Source: Methanosarcinales archaeon (lineage in GTDB: Archaea; Halobacteriota; Methanosarcinia; Methanosarcinales; Methanogasteraceae). Taken from it: DNA of 7,850 bases. The DNA lies in assembly GCA_030672605.1 (NCBI GenBank), contig DAOVGE010000172.1:1-7850 (forward strand). The letters run 5' to 3'. Below the pieces are notes generated by a model that did not search any database, was not told the origin of the DNA, and saw only the letters and a list, made by a program, of their open reading frames with translations. This document shows positions 1-6,031 of the stretch, piece after piece (positions within the stretch are counted from its first letter, which is position 1; every line of letters begins with the position of its first letter). A program made the position numbers and the translations under genes.

Positions 1-975
1 TCTCGCAACAGTATCCGCACCAAGCAGAAGCGAGGCGCCACAGAAACCCGATGCGGGGATTAAAAACCTGTTATCCCCGCCTATCACCATCCTGCAGAGG
101 TGAGGTGCGACCAACCCGATGAATCCTATGGTTCCGACGAAGCAGACGATGGCAGCGGTCAAGAGTGACGCGATCGTCAGGACTGAGACTCTGGTTCTCT
201 CGACGTTGACGCCAAGGCTCTTTGCGGTCTCATCGCCTGCGCCCATCACATTGAGATCCCACGATTTCCACATAAGCAGCGGGATGCAGCACGCAAGAAC
301 AATCGATGCGGGCAGGAGGTCGTCCCACGACGCCTTCCCAAGAGAGCCGATCGTCCAGAAGACCGCAGCCTTTACTGCTCCCGGATCTGCAAAACATTCC
401 ACAAGGATCGTTGCCGCGTTGAATACGTAGAGCATCGCAATACCCGCAAGAATCATCATCTCAGGAGTCGCCTGTCTGTAGCGTGCCAGCCCGAGAATGA
501 CTAATGTTGGAATCAACGCGAAGAAGAACGCGTTTCCAATGATCAGATACTTCCCGGTAAGGATGCCTGCGCCAAGTGTGATTGCAAGAGCAGCGCCAAA
601 TCCGGCGCCCGCGGAGATTCCCAGGGTGAACGGGCTTGCAAGCGGATTTCTAAGGATTCCCTGCATCACGCATCCCGCAATCGCAAGCCCGGTGCCTGCA
701 ATGATTCCCATCAGGATGCGTGGCATTCTTGCAACCCAGACGACCTTATATGCGATACCGTCTGTGTGAAAGTGACCTGGGAAGAACCGCTCGAGGATTG
801 CGGAATACGATTCGGAGATTGTGAGATCTGCGGAGCCTACCGATGCAGCTATTCCAACGAGAAGAACGATTAAGGCTATGAAGAGAAGGATGCAAGAGAT
901 CTTTCTCCCGACAAACCTGTTGTACTCTTCTCGTACGCTCTCTGTTTTTATTGCCGCATCGGTGCACGAACTCAT
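1..975 (-). CDS. FecCD/BtuC-family ABC transporter permease, C-terminus cut by window edge
   Basis: This is the membrane subunit of a type II ABC importer for metal chelates such as siderophores, corrinoids or heme. The frame is open from an ATG at 975 to the left edge, giving 325 residues; the family is usually 330-360, so only the last 20-35 are missing. A first hydrophobic helix lies at about residues 26-46. The family signature is at about 80-128 and includes MPRILMGIIAGTGLAIAG and RNPLASPFTLGIS. GDETAKSLGVNVERTR (247-262) matches the cytoplasmic coupling region that contacts the ATPase. GFIGLVAPHLCRMVIGGDNR (284-303) and LLLGADTVAR at the edge are typical of the C-terminal part. The ATG follows the TGA of the upstream binding-protein gene after 3 nt, with GTGA as a possible weak ribosome site, so coupled translation is likely. 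The partner ATPase should be encoded just beyond position 1. Family is clear; the substrate cannot be read from this sequence. Confidence 0.95.
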   Translation of the reverse strand, partial: MSSCTDAAIKTESVREEYNRFVGRKISCILLFIALIVLLVGIAASVGSADLTISESYSAILERFFPGHFHTDGIAYKVVWVARMPRILMGIIAGTGLAIAGCVMQGILRNPLASPFTLGISAGAGFGAALAITLGAGILTGKYLIIGNAFFFALIPTLVILGLARYRQATPEMMILAGIAMLYVFNAATILVECFADPGAVKAAVFWTIGSLGKASWDDLLPASIVLACCIPLLMWKSWDLNVMGAGDETAKSLGVNVERTRVSVLTIASLLTAAIVCFVGTIGFIGLVAPHLCRMVIGGDNRFLIPASGFCGASLLLGADTVAR

Positions 976-978
976 ATC

Positions 979-2325
979 TCACGTCCCGGTCTCTGGTTCA
1001 GGATAGACATACACTCCAGTGTAGTCCAAACCGTGAAACTTCTTTAGCCACTCACCATGCACCTCTATCGGGTCAATCTCGCTGAACAGATCCGGCTGGA
1101 GGCATTTCGCCATGTAGAGGGTGTAGATACTCGAATGAATCCCGCCTGCGGCATTGCAGATCATGTACACATTGCCACTCGTAACCGCGGTCGTGCTGTC
1201 CCAGCCAGTGCTGCTCATAAACATCTCTCGCACCGTTTCCATCGAACTTGCGTCCTCGACACCGTAGCCGCACTCAACGAAACCCGCGTAACCCGGATAG
1301 ACGTCCATCACGAATGCTTCGGGATCGTTTCCGATGATCGCCTCTGTGTCCACCTGCTGGTAGCCTGTGAGACCTCCGAATACATTGATTCCGCCGCTTC
1401 GCAGGATGCGGTTGTTGCCGCTCGTTTCAGCACATGCAACGTAACACGGAGGTGCTTCATCCGAAGCTGCTCTGATGCCTGCTCCGCTTGCACCTGTGTC
1501 CTCTTCCGGTAGAAACGTGCCAGGTGGACATGGGCAGTAAACCCCGTACGCAGTCTTTGGCTTATCGTCCTCAGGAATCTCCGAGACTATCTCGTCTATT
1601 CTGCCGTACAACTCCTCTTCAAATGTGATAAGCTCTTTAGATATCTCCTGTTTCTTCATCAAGAGTCCCAGAACCTCTATTTCTTCAGGGTACTTCTCTG
1701 GCTCGTCCAGATCGGTCATGAGCATCGGTATGTCCGCATCAGCCAGTTGCTCCTCGTACTCTGGATAGTATGAACGGAAATACGTGGAAGCGATGACAAC
1801 ATCAGGATCCAGGCTGATCACCTTCTCGAGGTCCATGGAACTTGAGTACTGCCCGATCTCCTCCTTATCCTTGATGAGTTCTGCGATCTCACCCACCTTC
1901 TTTGTGAATCCGTCAACGCCAACGACCGTATCCTCCATTCCGAAGATGCAGAGCGCCTCACAGGCGTAGCAGCTGGCTGTTACCACACGTTCTATTGGCA
2001 TCGTGAGTGTCAGCGGCTCCTCTGCAACATCCGGTGGTGTGCCGATATACTGGAATATGGTGATCTCCTTTTCCTTCCCGAGGATGACAAGCTCGATCTG
2101 CGTTACATCCTGCATATTGATCTTGCCGTCGTACTTCGCGTCTGCAAGTTCTGTTTCGTCTCGGTACTCGAGGATGATCAGTTCAGTGTACGTCACATCC
2201 TGCATGTTTACCGTGTCGTCCTCGTTCGCATTCCCGAAGACGCCGAGCGTGAAGTCGGATGCTGCTGCCGGGAGTGCGAGCAAAAGCATCATAGTTATTC
2301 CAAATATTATTGTGTTCGTTTTCAT
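979..2325 (-). CDS. SBP1: secreted dockerin-bearing, cysteine-rich periplasmic-binding-like protein (Peripla_BP_2 type)
   Basis: A predicted extracellular receptor of 448 residues for the adjacent permease. The ATG at 2325 is chosen because GGAGGT lies 7 nt upstream; the ATG at 2331 is too close to that site. A signal peptide covers about residues 1-22, with PAAAS before the likely cut and no lipobox cysteine. A dockerin-like module follows (about 24-83) with two 12-residue calcium-type loops: NANEDDTVNMQD (32-43) and DAKYDGKINMQD (62-73). The binding fold spans about 105-448: IERVV (111-115), a SLDPDVVIAS strand (171-180), a linking helix near 225-250, and a C-terminal tail with LYMAK and YVYPEP. 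It is the most divergent of the four paralogues. It has ten cysteines (119, 122, 126, 264, 266, 294, 298, 352, 390, 408) and about 28 extra residues near 264-300. It lacks the GVFVYPP form of the tail and the W-F-H-P motif. Fold confident; ligand unknown. Confidence 0.9.
   Translation of the reverse strand: MKTNTIIFGITMMLLLALPAAASDFTLGVFGNANEDDTVNMQDVTYTELIILEYRDETELADAKYDGKINMQDVTQIELVILGKEKEITIFQYIGTPPDVAEEPLTLTMPIERVVTASCYACEALCIFGMEDTVVGVDGFTKKVGEIAELIKDKEEIGQYSSSMDLEKVISLDPDVVIASTYFRSYYPEYEEQLADADIPMLMTDLDEPEKYPEEIEVLGLLMKKQEISKELITFEEELYGRIDEIVSEIPEDDKPKTAYGVYCPCPPGTFLPEEDTGASGAGIRAASDEAPPCYVACAETSGNNRILRSGGINVFGGLTGYQQVDTEAIIGNDPEAFVMDVYPGYAGFVECGYGVEDASSMETVREMFMSSTGWDSTTAVTSGNVYMICNAAGGIHSSIYTLYMAKCLQPDLFSEIDPIEVHGEWLKKFHGLDYTGVYVYPEPETGT
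2077..2256 (-). repeat. dockerin-coding direct repeat, copy 1 (in SBP1)
   Basis: 180-bp segment encoding residues 24-83 of SBP1. By hand count it matches copy 2 at about 166 of 180 positions and copy 3 at about 161 of 180. A 71-bp stretch (2156-2226) is identical to 3433-3503 in copy 2. It encodes two calcium-loop repeats, so it is a protein-domain repeat and not a mobile element. Confidence 0.9.
2278..2325 (-). repeat. 48-bp exact repeat coding the signal peptide, copy in SBP1
   Basis: Identical base for base to 4822-4869 in SBP3. It codes for the first 16 residues, MKTNTIIFGITMMLLL. Exact identity at synonymous positions points to recent duplication or gene conversion. Confidence 0.9.
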
Positions 2326-2332
2326 GTTCATT

Positions 2333-2338
2333 ACCTCC
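2333..2338 (-). promoter_or_regulatory. ribosome-binding site GGAGGT for SBP1
   Basis: GGAGGT ends 7 nt before the ATG at 2325. It excludes the ATG at 2331, which is only 1 nt away, and the longer in-frame extension to 2358. Confidence 0.85.
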
Positions 2339-2354
2339 TTTTTATTTATCACCA

Positions 2355-3605
2355 TCAACTCTCCGCAAATGGCGGATACACAAAGACGCCCTTCTCATCC
2401 AGGTCGTAGTCGATGCCGCAGAAATCATCGATATATGTCTGATGCATCGCCTCCGGATCCAGGTCGTCGAATAAAGTTGGGTGGAACCACTTTGCCATAT
2501 AAGCAACTCCGATAGAATTGCTTGATCTGTCACAGATGTCGGGACATATCAGGTACACCTTACCATCCTGCACTGCCGAAATACCGTCGAAGCCAGTGCG
2601 GCTCATGATGGCGTCCCTCACCGCTTTCATCTCCGCGGGGTCGTCTTCATCGTAGCCATTGGAAACTTTACTACCTGATACTACCTTTACAATAATGTCA
2701 GGATTCTGATCGATTATCCATTCAGGGTCAACTCCTGCTACTGTCCCTTCTCCTGGTAAATCCGCACCAATGTTTATCCCACCAGCCATCTCGCACATCG
2801 GATGAGTCCCTGAACGGCTGGTGCGAGCGTTGTAGTCGCTGCAGCACTCAATGTACACTCGTGGCTTCTCTTCCTCAGATATTCCCCCTACCACCTCTTC
2901 TATGGGATCCGTACACTCGTGGTAAAAGTTGATGAGTTCCTCGGCGCAATCCCTCTTCCCGATGATGTATCCCTGCTCTCGCAACTGTACATCCCTTGTC
3001 AGCAGTTTGCAGTTCGAAAAACCACCAACCGCTATACCCAGTCTTTCAGGCGTATCTCCAAAGTACTTCGGTTTCAGTGCCGAGGTGTATGCGAAGACGA
3101 GGTCGGGGTCAAGACTGAGTACCACTTCCCAGTCCGGATGAAATGATGATCCGACCGTCGGCAGGAGCGCGATATCCGGGAAGAATACGGCATCCTTTGC
3201 AAGATACGTTGTCACGCCAACTATCAGCTCCTTTCCTCCAAGGCACCTCACAACCTCCGCAGAATCGGTGCTGAGCATGACGATTCTCTCGATTGGTTTC
3301 TCGACCGTTACTGTTCTTTCAGCGTTGTCGATGAACGTCATCTCCAACTCTCTCCCGAGTATGATCAGTTCGATCTGCGTTACATCCTGCATGTTGATCT
3401 TGCCGTCGTACTTCGCATCCGATAGTTCTGTCTCGTCTCGGTACTCGAGGATGATCAGTTCAGTGTACGTCACATCCTGCATGTTTACCGTGTCGTCCTC
3501 GTTTGCGTTCCCGAAGACGCCAAGCGTGTAGTCGGATGCTGCGGCTGACAGTGCAAATAGCACCAGGACTGCGACAATTCCGGGCAATATTATACCCATT
3601 CTCAT
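2355..3605 (-). CDS. SBP2: secreted dockerin-bearing substrate-binding protein (Peripla_BP_2 type)
   Basis: A 416-residue receptor paralogue. The ATG at 3605 is chosen because GAGGTG lies 7 nt upstream; the frame is open further up but would overlap the end of SBP3. The signal peptide (about residues 1-24, MRMGIILPGIVAVLVLFALS then AAAS) differs from that shared by SBP1 and SBP3 and has no lipobox. The dockerin-like module is at 25-84, with loops starting at N33 and D63. The binding domain follows: PIERIVMLS (104-112), LIVGV (127-131), VVLSLDPDLVFAY (161-173), a long helix near 215-240, GGINIGADL (275-283), VDPEWIIDQNPDIIV (292-306), and the tail YMAKWFHP...GVFVYPP (369-412). It has ten cysteines, including the adjacent pair C254-C255 and C354/C358. 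The gap to SBP1 is 29 nt and holds the SBP1 ribosome site. Likely delivers a metal complex to the same permease; ligand not determined. Confidence 0.9.
   Translation of the reverse strand: MRMGIILPGIVAVLVLFALSAAASDYTLGVFGNANEDDTVNMQDVTYTELIILEYRDETELSDAKYDGKINMQDVTQIELIILGRELEMTFIDNAERTVTVEKPIERIVMLSTDSAEVVRCLGGKELIVGVTTYLAKDAVFFPDIALLPTVGSSFHPDWEVVLSLDPDLVFAYTSALKPKYFGDTPERLGIAVGGFSNCKLLTRDVQLREQGYIIGKRDCAEELINFYHECTDPIEEVVGGISEEEKPRVYIECCSDYNARTSRSGTHPMCEMAGGINIGADLPGEGTVAGVDPEWIIDQNPDIIVKVVSGSKVSNGYDEDDPAEMKAVRDAIMSRTGFDGISAVQDGKVYLICPDICDRSSNSIGVAYMAKWFHPTLFDDLDPEAMHQTYIDDFCGIDYDLDEKGVFVYPPFAES
3354..3533 (-). repeat. dockerin-coding direct repeat, copy 2 (in SBP2)
   Basis: 180-bp segment encoding residues 25-84 of SBP2, in the same orientation and length as copies 1 and 3. 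The similarity to copy 1 stops at the signal-peptide coding part, where SBP2 has an unrelated sequence. Confidence 0.9.
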
Positions 3606-3612
3606 TATATGC

Positions 3613-3618
3613 CACCTC
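3613..3618 (-). promoter_or_regulatory. ribosome-binding site GAGGTG for SBP2
   Basis: GAGGTG ends 7 nt before the ATG at 3605 and matches the archaeal 16S rRNA tail. It sets the SBP2 start and rules out an extension to 3659 that would overlap SBP3. Confidence 0.85.
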
Positions 3619-3627
3619 AAACGCGGT

Positions 3628-4869
3628 TCAACTTGCAAACGGGGGGTGCACAAACGCACCCTCCTCTGTTACGTCGAAGTCTATACTACAGAATTGGTCC
3701 ACGTATTCCTGCTGGATCACCTGTGGATCCAGATCATCGAATACTTCCGGATGGAACCATTTTGCCAGGTACACAAGACCCGCAGGCATCGCAGGACTGT
3801 ACAGGATATCATTGTTGATCACGTGTACACGACCGTTCTCTACAGCTCCGATATTGTCAAATCCCGGAACATTCAGTATCTTCTCATATTCCGCAACGAT
3901 CTCGCTATTATCATCCGCACCCCAGCCGCCCTTGCTGATACCTCCGGCGATCACTTCCGGATTCTGCTCCAGAACCCATTCCACGCTCACCTTTGGGAAT
4001 GTGTCAACTCCAAGATCCGCACCGATGTTAATTCCTCCTACCCTCGCACACTGCTGACCCATCCCGGTTCCTTCCGTGTACGTCTTCATATCGGTGTCTG
4101 TTATGCCGGAGGTGCTGATCAGGAAGACTCTGGGTTTGTCATCCTCTGAGATCTGCGATACCCGGTCGTCTATATCGTCAACGTATCCGTCGTACCAGTC
4201 GAGATATTCGCCTGCGTAATCCCGTTCTCCGAGCAGATATCCGAGCTTATTCATCTCTTCTCTGAGTGTCTCGGGTTTGTAGAGGTCAAGACGAACTGCC
4301 ACGACACCGGTGCCCGCAAGCTTATCCTCAAGCTTGTCCGGACTGGGCCAGTTAGCATAAGTGAATACCGTATCCGGATTTAATTCCAGTATCGCTTCGG
4401 TATTTGTCATATCCCATGATCCGACAGGTGATATCTGGCTCAGATCCGGGAAAAACTTCGCCCTCTTCACCACCTGATCGGTAACGCCGATTATCAGGTC
4501 CTCAGCATCCAGAACGCGGAATGCCGCTGCTGCGTAGGTATTTACGACCGCACGCTCGATTGGTATGGGCACGGTCACGTCGTTTCCAGCGGCATCGATG
4601 ATTGTTAGCTCCAATTCCATCCCGAGAATGACAAGCTCAATCTGCGTTACATCCTGCATATTGATCTTGTCGTCGTACTTGGCGTCTGCAAGTTCTGTCT
4701 GGTCACGGTATTCGAGGATGATGAGCTCGGTGTAGGTGACATCCTGCATGTTTATTGTGTCGTCCTCGTTTGCGTTCCCGAAGACGCCAAGCGTGTAGTC
4801 TGATGCTGCTGCAGGGAGTGTGAGCAAAAGCATCATAGTTATTCCAAATATTATTGTGTTCGTTTTCAT
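3628..4869 (-). CDS. SBP3: secreted dockerin-bearing substrate-binding protein (Peripla_BP_2 type)
   Basis: A 413-residue receptor paralogue, the first of three in a row ahead of the permease. The frame is open up to 5064, but the extension would run into the radical SAM gene. The ATG at 4869, 8 nt after GGAGG and followed by MKTNTIIFGITMMLLLTLPA, is the convincing start. Its signal peptide is nearly the same as that of SBP1 and has no lipobox. The dockerin-like module (24-83) has loops NANEDDTINMQD (32-43) and DAKYDDKINMQD (62-73); the second has lost the usual glycine. The binding domain shows IPIERAVV (102-109), LIIGV (125-129), ILELNPDTVFTYA (160-172), a helix near 216-240, GGINIGADLGV (278-288), VSVEWVLEQNPEVI (294-307) and the tail YLAKWFHPEVFDDLDP (367-382). 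Only two cysteines are present, unlike SBP1 and SBP2. It lies behind the structured 124-nt leader, so it may be expressed differently from the upstream enzyme genes. Confidence 0.9.
   Translation of the reverse strand: MKTNTIIFGITMMLLLTLPAAASDYTLGVFGNANEDDTINMQDVTYTELIILEYRDQTELADAKYDDKINMQDVTQIELVILGMELELTIIDAAGNDVTVPIPIERAVVNTYAAAAFRVLDAEDLIIGVTDQVVKRAKFFPDLSQISPVGSWDMTNTEAILELNPDTVFTYANWPSPDKLEDKLAGTGVVAVRLDLYKPETLREEMNKLGYLLGERDYAGEYLDWYDGYVDDIDDRVSQISEDDKPRVFLISTSGITDTDMKTYTEGTGMGQQCARVGGINIGADLGVDTFPKVSVEWVLEQNPEVIAGGISKGGWGADDNSEIVAEYEKILNVPGFDNIGAVENGRVHVINNDILYSPAMPAGLVYLAKWFHPEVFDDLDPQVIQQEYVDQFCSIDFDVTEEGAFVHPPFAS
4621..4800 (-). repeat. dockerin-coding direct repeat, copy 3 (in SBP3)
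   Basis: 180-bp segment encoding residues 24-83 of SBP3, about 89% identical to copy 1 by hand count. Similarity to the SBP1 gene continues upstream through the signal peptide and the ribosome-binding site (to 4882, matching 2338), without any length change. Confidence 0.9.
4822..4869 (-). repeat. 48-bp exact repeat coding the signal peptide, copy in SBP3
   Basis: Partner of the identical segment at 2278-2325. The identity ends just after the start codon, where the spacers to the ribosome sites differ by single bases. Confidence 0.9.
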
Positions 4870-4877
4870 ATTCATTG

Positions 4878-4882
4878 CCTCC
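4878..4882 (-). promoter_or_regulatory. ribosome-binding site GGAGG for SBP3
   Basis: GGAGG ends 8 nt before the ATG at 4869, the same arrangement as in SBP1. It sets the SBP3 start at the signal peptide and not at the far upstream in-frame codon at 5064. Confidence 0.85.
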
Positions 4883-4912
4883 TTGTGGTCGTATTCTGTG
4901 TGCGCTACAATG

Positions 4913-4932
4913 ATTCTCGCAGACAAGAGAAT
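4913..4932. repeat. inverted repeat 3 of the leader
   Basis: ATTCTC, 8-nt loop, GAGAAT. The arms are perfect but the loop is larger and the stem AT-rich, so it is the weakest of the three. Confidence 0.45.
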
Positions 4933-4950
4933 GATAGGTCGCGTATTTTT

Positions 4951-4968
4951 CTGGTTTATCCGAACCAG
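4951..4968. repeat. inverted repeat 2 of the leader
   Basis: CTGGTT, 6-nt loop, AACCAG. It lies 3 nt from inverted repeat 1. On the transcribed strand it is followed by A residues and not T residues, which argues against an intrinsic terminator. Confidence 0.6.
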
Positions 4969-4971
4969 TTT

Positions 4972-4987
4972 CACAATCGGTATTGTG
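4972..4987. repeat. inverted repeat 1 of the leader
   Basis: CACAAT, 4-nt loop, ATTGTG. It begins 7 nt after the radical SAM stop codon. Perfect arms, short loop, no T-tract following on the transcribed strand. Confidence 0.6.
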
Positions 4988-4993
4988 TTACTC

Positions 4994-6031
4994 CTATTTA
5001 ACTTGATGCCCGGTGTGATCGGTGACAGGGGGGTAACAGGTATCAGGAGCAAGATATTCTCCAAATTCGCAAGAGCAATGCTCCCTCAGGTAATCCCTCG
5101 CCGCATGACAGAGATGACATTCATCATAATATGCGGTGTCAGGTTCAAAACCCCGCTCCACAGCAAGCTCTTTCAGACCCAGGGCTCCCTTTTCATGGAG
5201 TGAGCGGATAATCGGATTCGGATCGCTGAAATAGCGCGTAAATATCTCTGACATACTCTCTTTGTAAAGGTTTCCCAGAGACACTCCAAAGCAGCCATCG
5301 ACAAATCCCTGCGGATCGATTAAAACACTTTCAGGGAATTTTGGGCGTAGTACTCCGATATTAAACTCCCAGCACTTACGATCCAATCGTTTGTTGACGC
5401 GAAGTTCCTCGGGCATGATGAAATTAGCCCTGCCGTGTGCCCCTGCCGTAGTAGGGAAAACATAGTAGCCCGAATCGTAGATCTTCTGCACGATATCCTG
5501 GGTTTGCCTGTTAAACTGGCAGTCATAACTCTGGTAGCCCAGGTACGTAGCTATCGCATAAGTAGAAAAACTCATTTCGCCCATAGATCGCTCAATATTG
5601 GGCGTCTCTGTTTTCAGTATGTTAAGTACATTTTCCAAAGGAATGGTTTTCTGGTGGAAACTATCCGCACTTACCCCGATGCTATTGACGCCCAGTTCAC
5701 GCAGGCGGTCAAGTTTTTGTCGGACCACTTCAAAGTCATCAGCCCATGCTCCGTTTGTGGAAATGCTGAAATAGTCGATACCATGTTTCTTACATCGCTT
5801 GATACACTCCACCATGACGTCATAGTGGTAAAATGGCTCTCCACCCGCAAAATGGACAGTACTAATGTTATGTTGACCGGATATGCTTTCCAGTGCACAA
5901 TCGATCAAATCCGGATCGATCGGTGCATGGTTGGGGTTACGTTGAAAATAAAAACAGTGATCACAACTGCAATCACAGTCCATGGTGACCAGTATCACAA
6001 CACTCTTCAGGTTACTCAGTGATCCATTCAT
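4994..6031 (-). CDS. radical SAM protein with cysteine-rich SPASM-like C-terminus
   Basis: A 345-residue cytoplasmic enzyme. The radical SAM [4Fe-4S] motif CX3CX2C is C19, C23, C26, with an extra C21 inside it. SAM-binding signatures are AGGEP (62-66), ISTNG (90-94) and GVSADSFHQ (119-127). The C-terminal part contains LIDPQGFVDGCFG (237-249) and LGNLYKESMSEIF (252-264), which resemble SPASM/twitch enzymes. Many cysteines follow (C220, C247, C305, C308, C319, C321, C332) and could hold one or more auxiliary Fe-S clusters. Known SPASM enzymes often modify peptides, but others act on different substrates, so the reaction here is unknown. The ATG at 6031 overlaps the upstream TGA as ATGA, with GGTGG a few nt before it; a GTG at 6043 is an alternative. 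Coupling to the methyltransferase gene suggests the two act on the same molecule. I see no small precursor-peptide gene nearby. Confidence 0.9.
   Translation of the reverse strand: MNGSLSNLKSVVILVTMDCDCSCDHCFYFQRNPNHAPIDPDLIDCALESISGQHNISTVHFAGGEPFYHYDVMVECIKRCKKHGIDYFSISTNGAWADDFEVVRQKLDRLRELGVNSIGVSADSFHQKTIPLENVLNILKTETPNIERSMGEMSFSTYAIATYLGYQSYDCQFNRQTQDIVQKIYDSGYYVFPTTAGAHGRANFIMPEELRVNKRLDRKCWEFNIGVLRPKFPESVLIDPQGFVDGCFGVSLGNLYKESMSEIFTRYFSDPNPIIRSLHEKGALGLKELAVERGFEPDTAYYDECHLCHAARDYLREHCSCEFGEYLAPDTCYPPVTDHTGHQVK

Larger units (their letters stand above)
4870..4993 (-). promoter_or_regulatory. structured intergenic leader between the radical SAM gene and SBP3
   Basis: This is the only gap over 30 nt between genes in the window. 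It holds three short inverted repeats with perfect 6-bp arms (listed separately) and then the SBP3 ribosome site. There is no clear TATA box and no T-tract after the hairpins on the minus strand. Possible roles, all inferred: an mRNA processing or stabilising element that raises receptor expression over the enzymes, an operator for a metal-responsive regulator, or an internal promoter. Confidence 0.45.

Noticed and set aside
746..982. Minus-strand 78-residue frame starting with GTG at 982
   Set aside because: It overlaps the permease gene in another frame; the permease frame from 975 shows clear FecCD motifs to the window edge, and this one has Arg-rich, low-complexity composition typical of a shadow.
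1950..1975. Cysteine cluster ASCYACEALC of SBP1 as a lipobox
   Set aside because: It lies at residues 117-126, far behind the signal peptide and the dockerin-like module, so it cannot be a lipoprotein processing site.
2003..2515. Plus-strand 170-residue frame, with similar frames at 3268-3531 and 3503-4057
   Set aside because: They are antisense to the dockerin and signal-peptide regions. Their similarity to one another only reflects the repeated DNA on the coding strand.
2077..4800. Regularly repeated segments as a possible CRISPR array or mobile element
   Set aside because: Only three 180-bp copies about 1.27 kb apart, all in frame within receptor genes and encoding a dockerin-like domain; no short repeats with unique spacers, no terminal inverted repeats, no transposase.
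4951..4968. Hairpin as an intrinsic transcription terminator after the radical SAM gene
   Set aside because: On the transcribed minus strand the stem is followed by A residues; the T run lies on the opposite strand, which carries no gene here.
4870..5064. N-terminal extension of SBP3 up to 5064 (and of SBP2 up to 3659)
   Set aside because: Both extensions overlap the preceding gene and place the signal peptide inside the protein, whereas good ribosome sites stand directly before the signal peptides.
4820..5203. Plus-strand 127-residue frame with a hydrophobic start, resembling a small membrane protein
   Set aside because: It is antisense to the SBP3 signal peptide, the leader and the end of the radical SAM gene. 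Its hydrophobic start is the complement of signal-peptide codons, and it has no ribosome site.
5435..6022. Plus-strand frame of 195 residues antisense to the radical SAM gene, and one of 207 residues at 6410-7033 antisense to the methyltransferase
   Set aside because: The minus-strand frames have complete catalytic motifs; the plus-strand frames show no recognisable domain.
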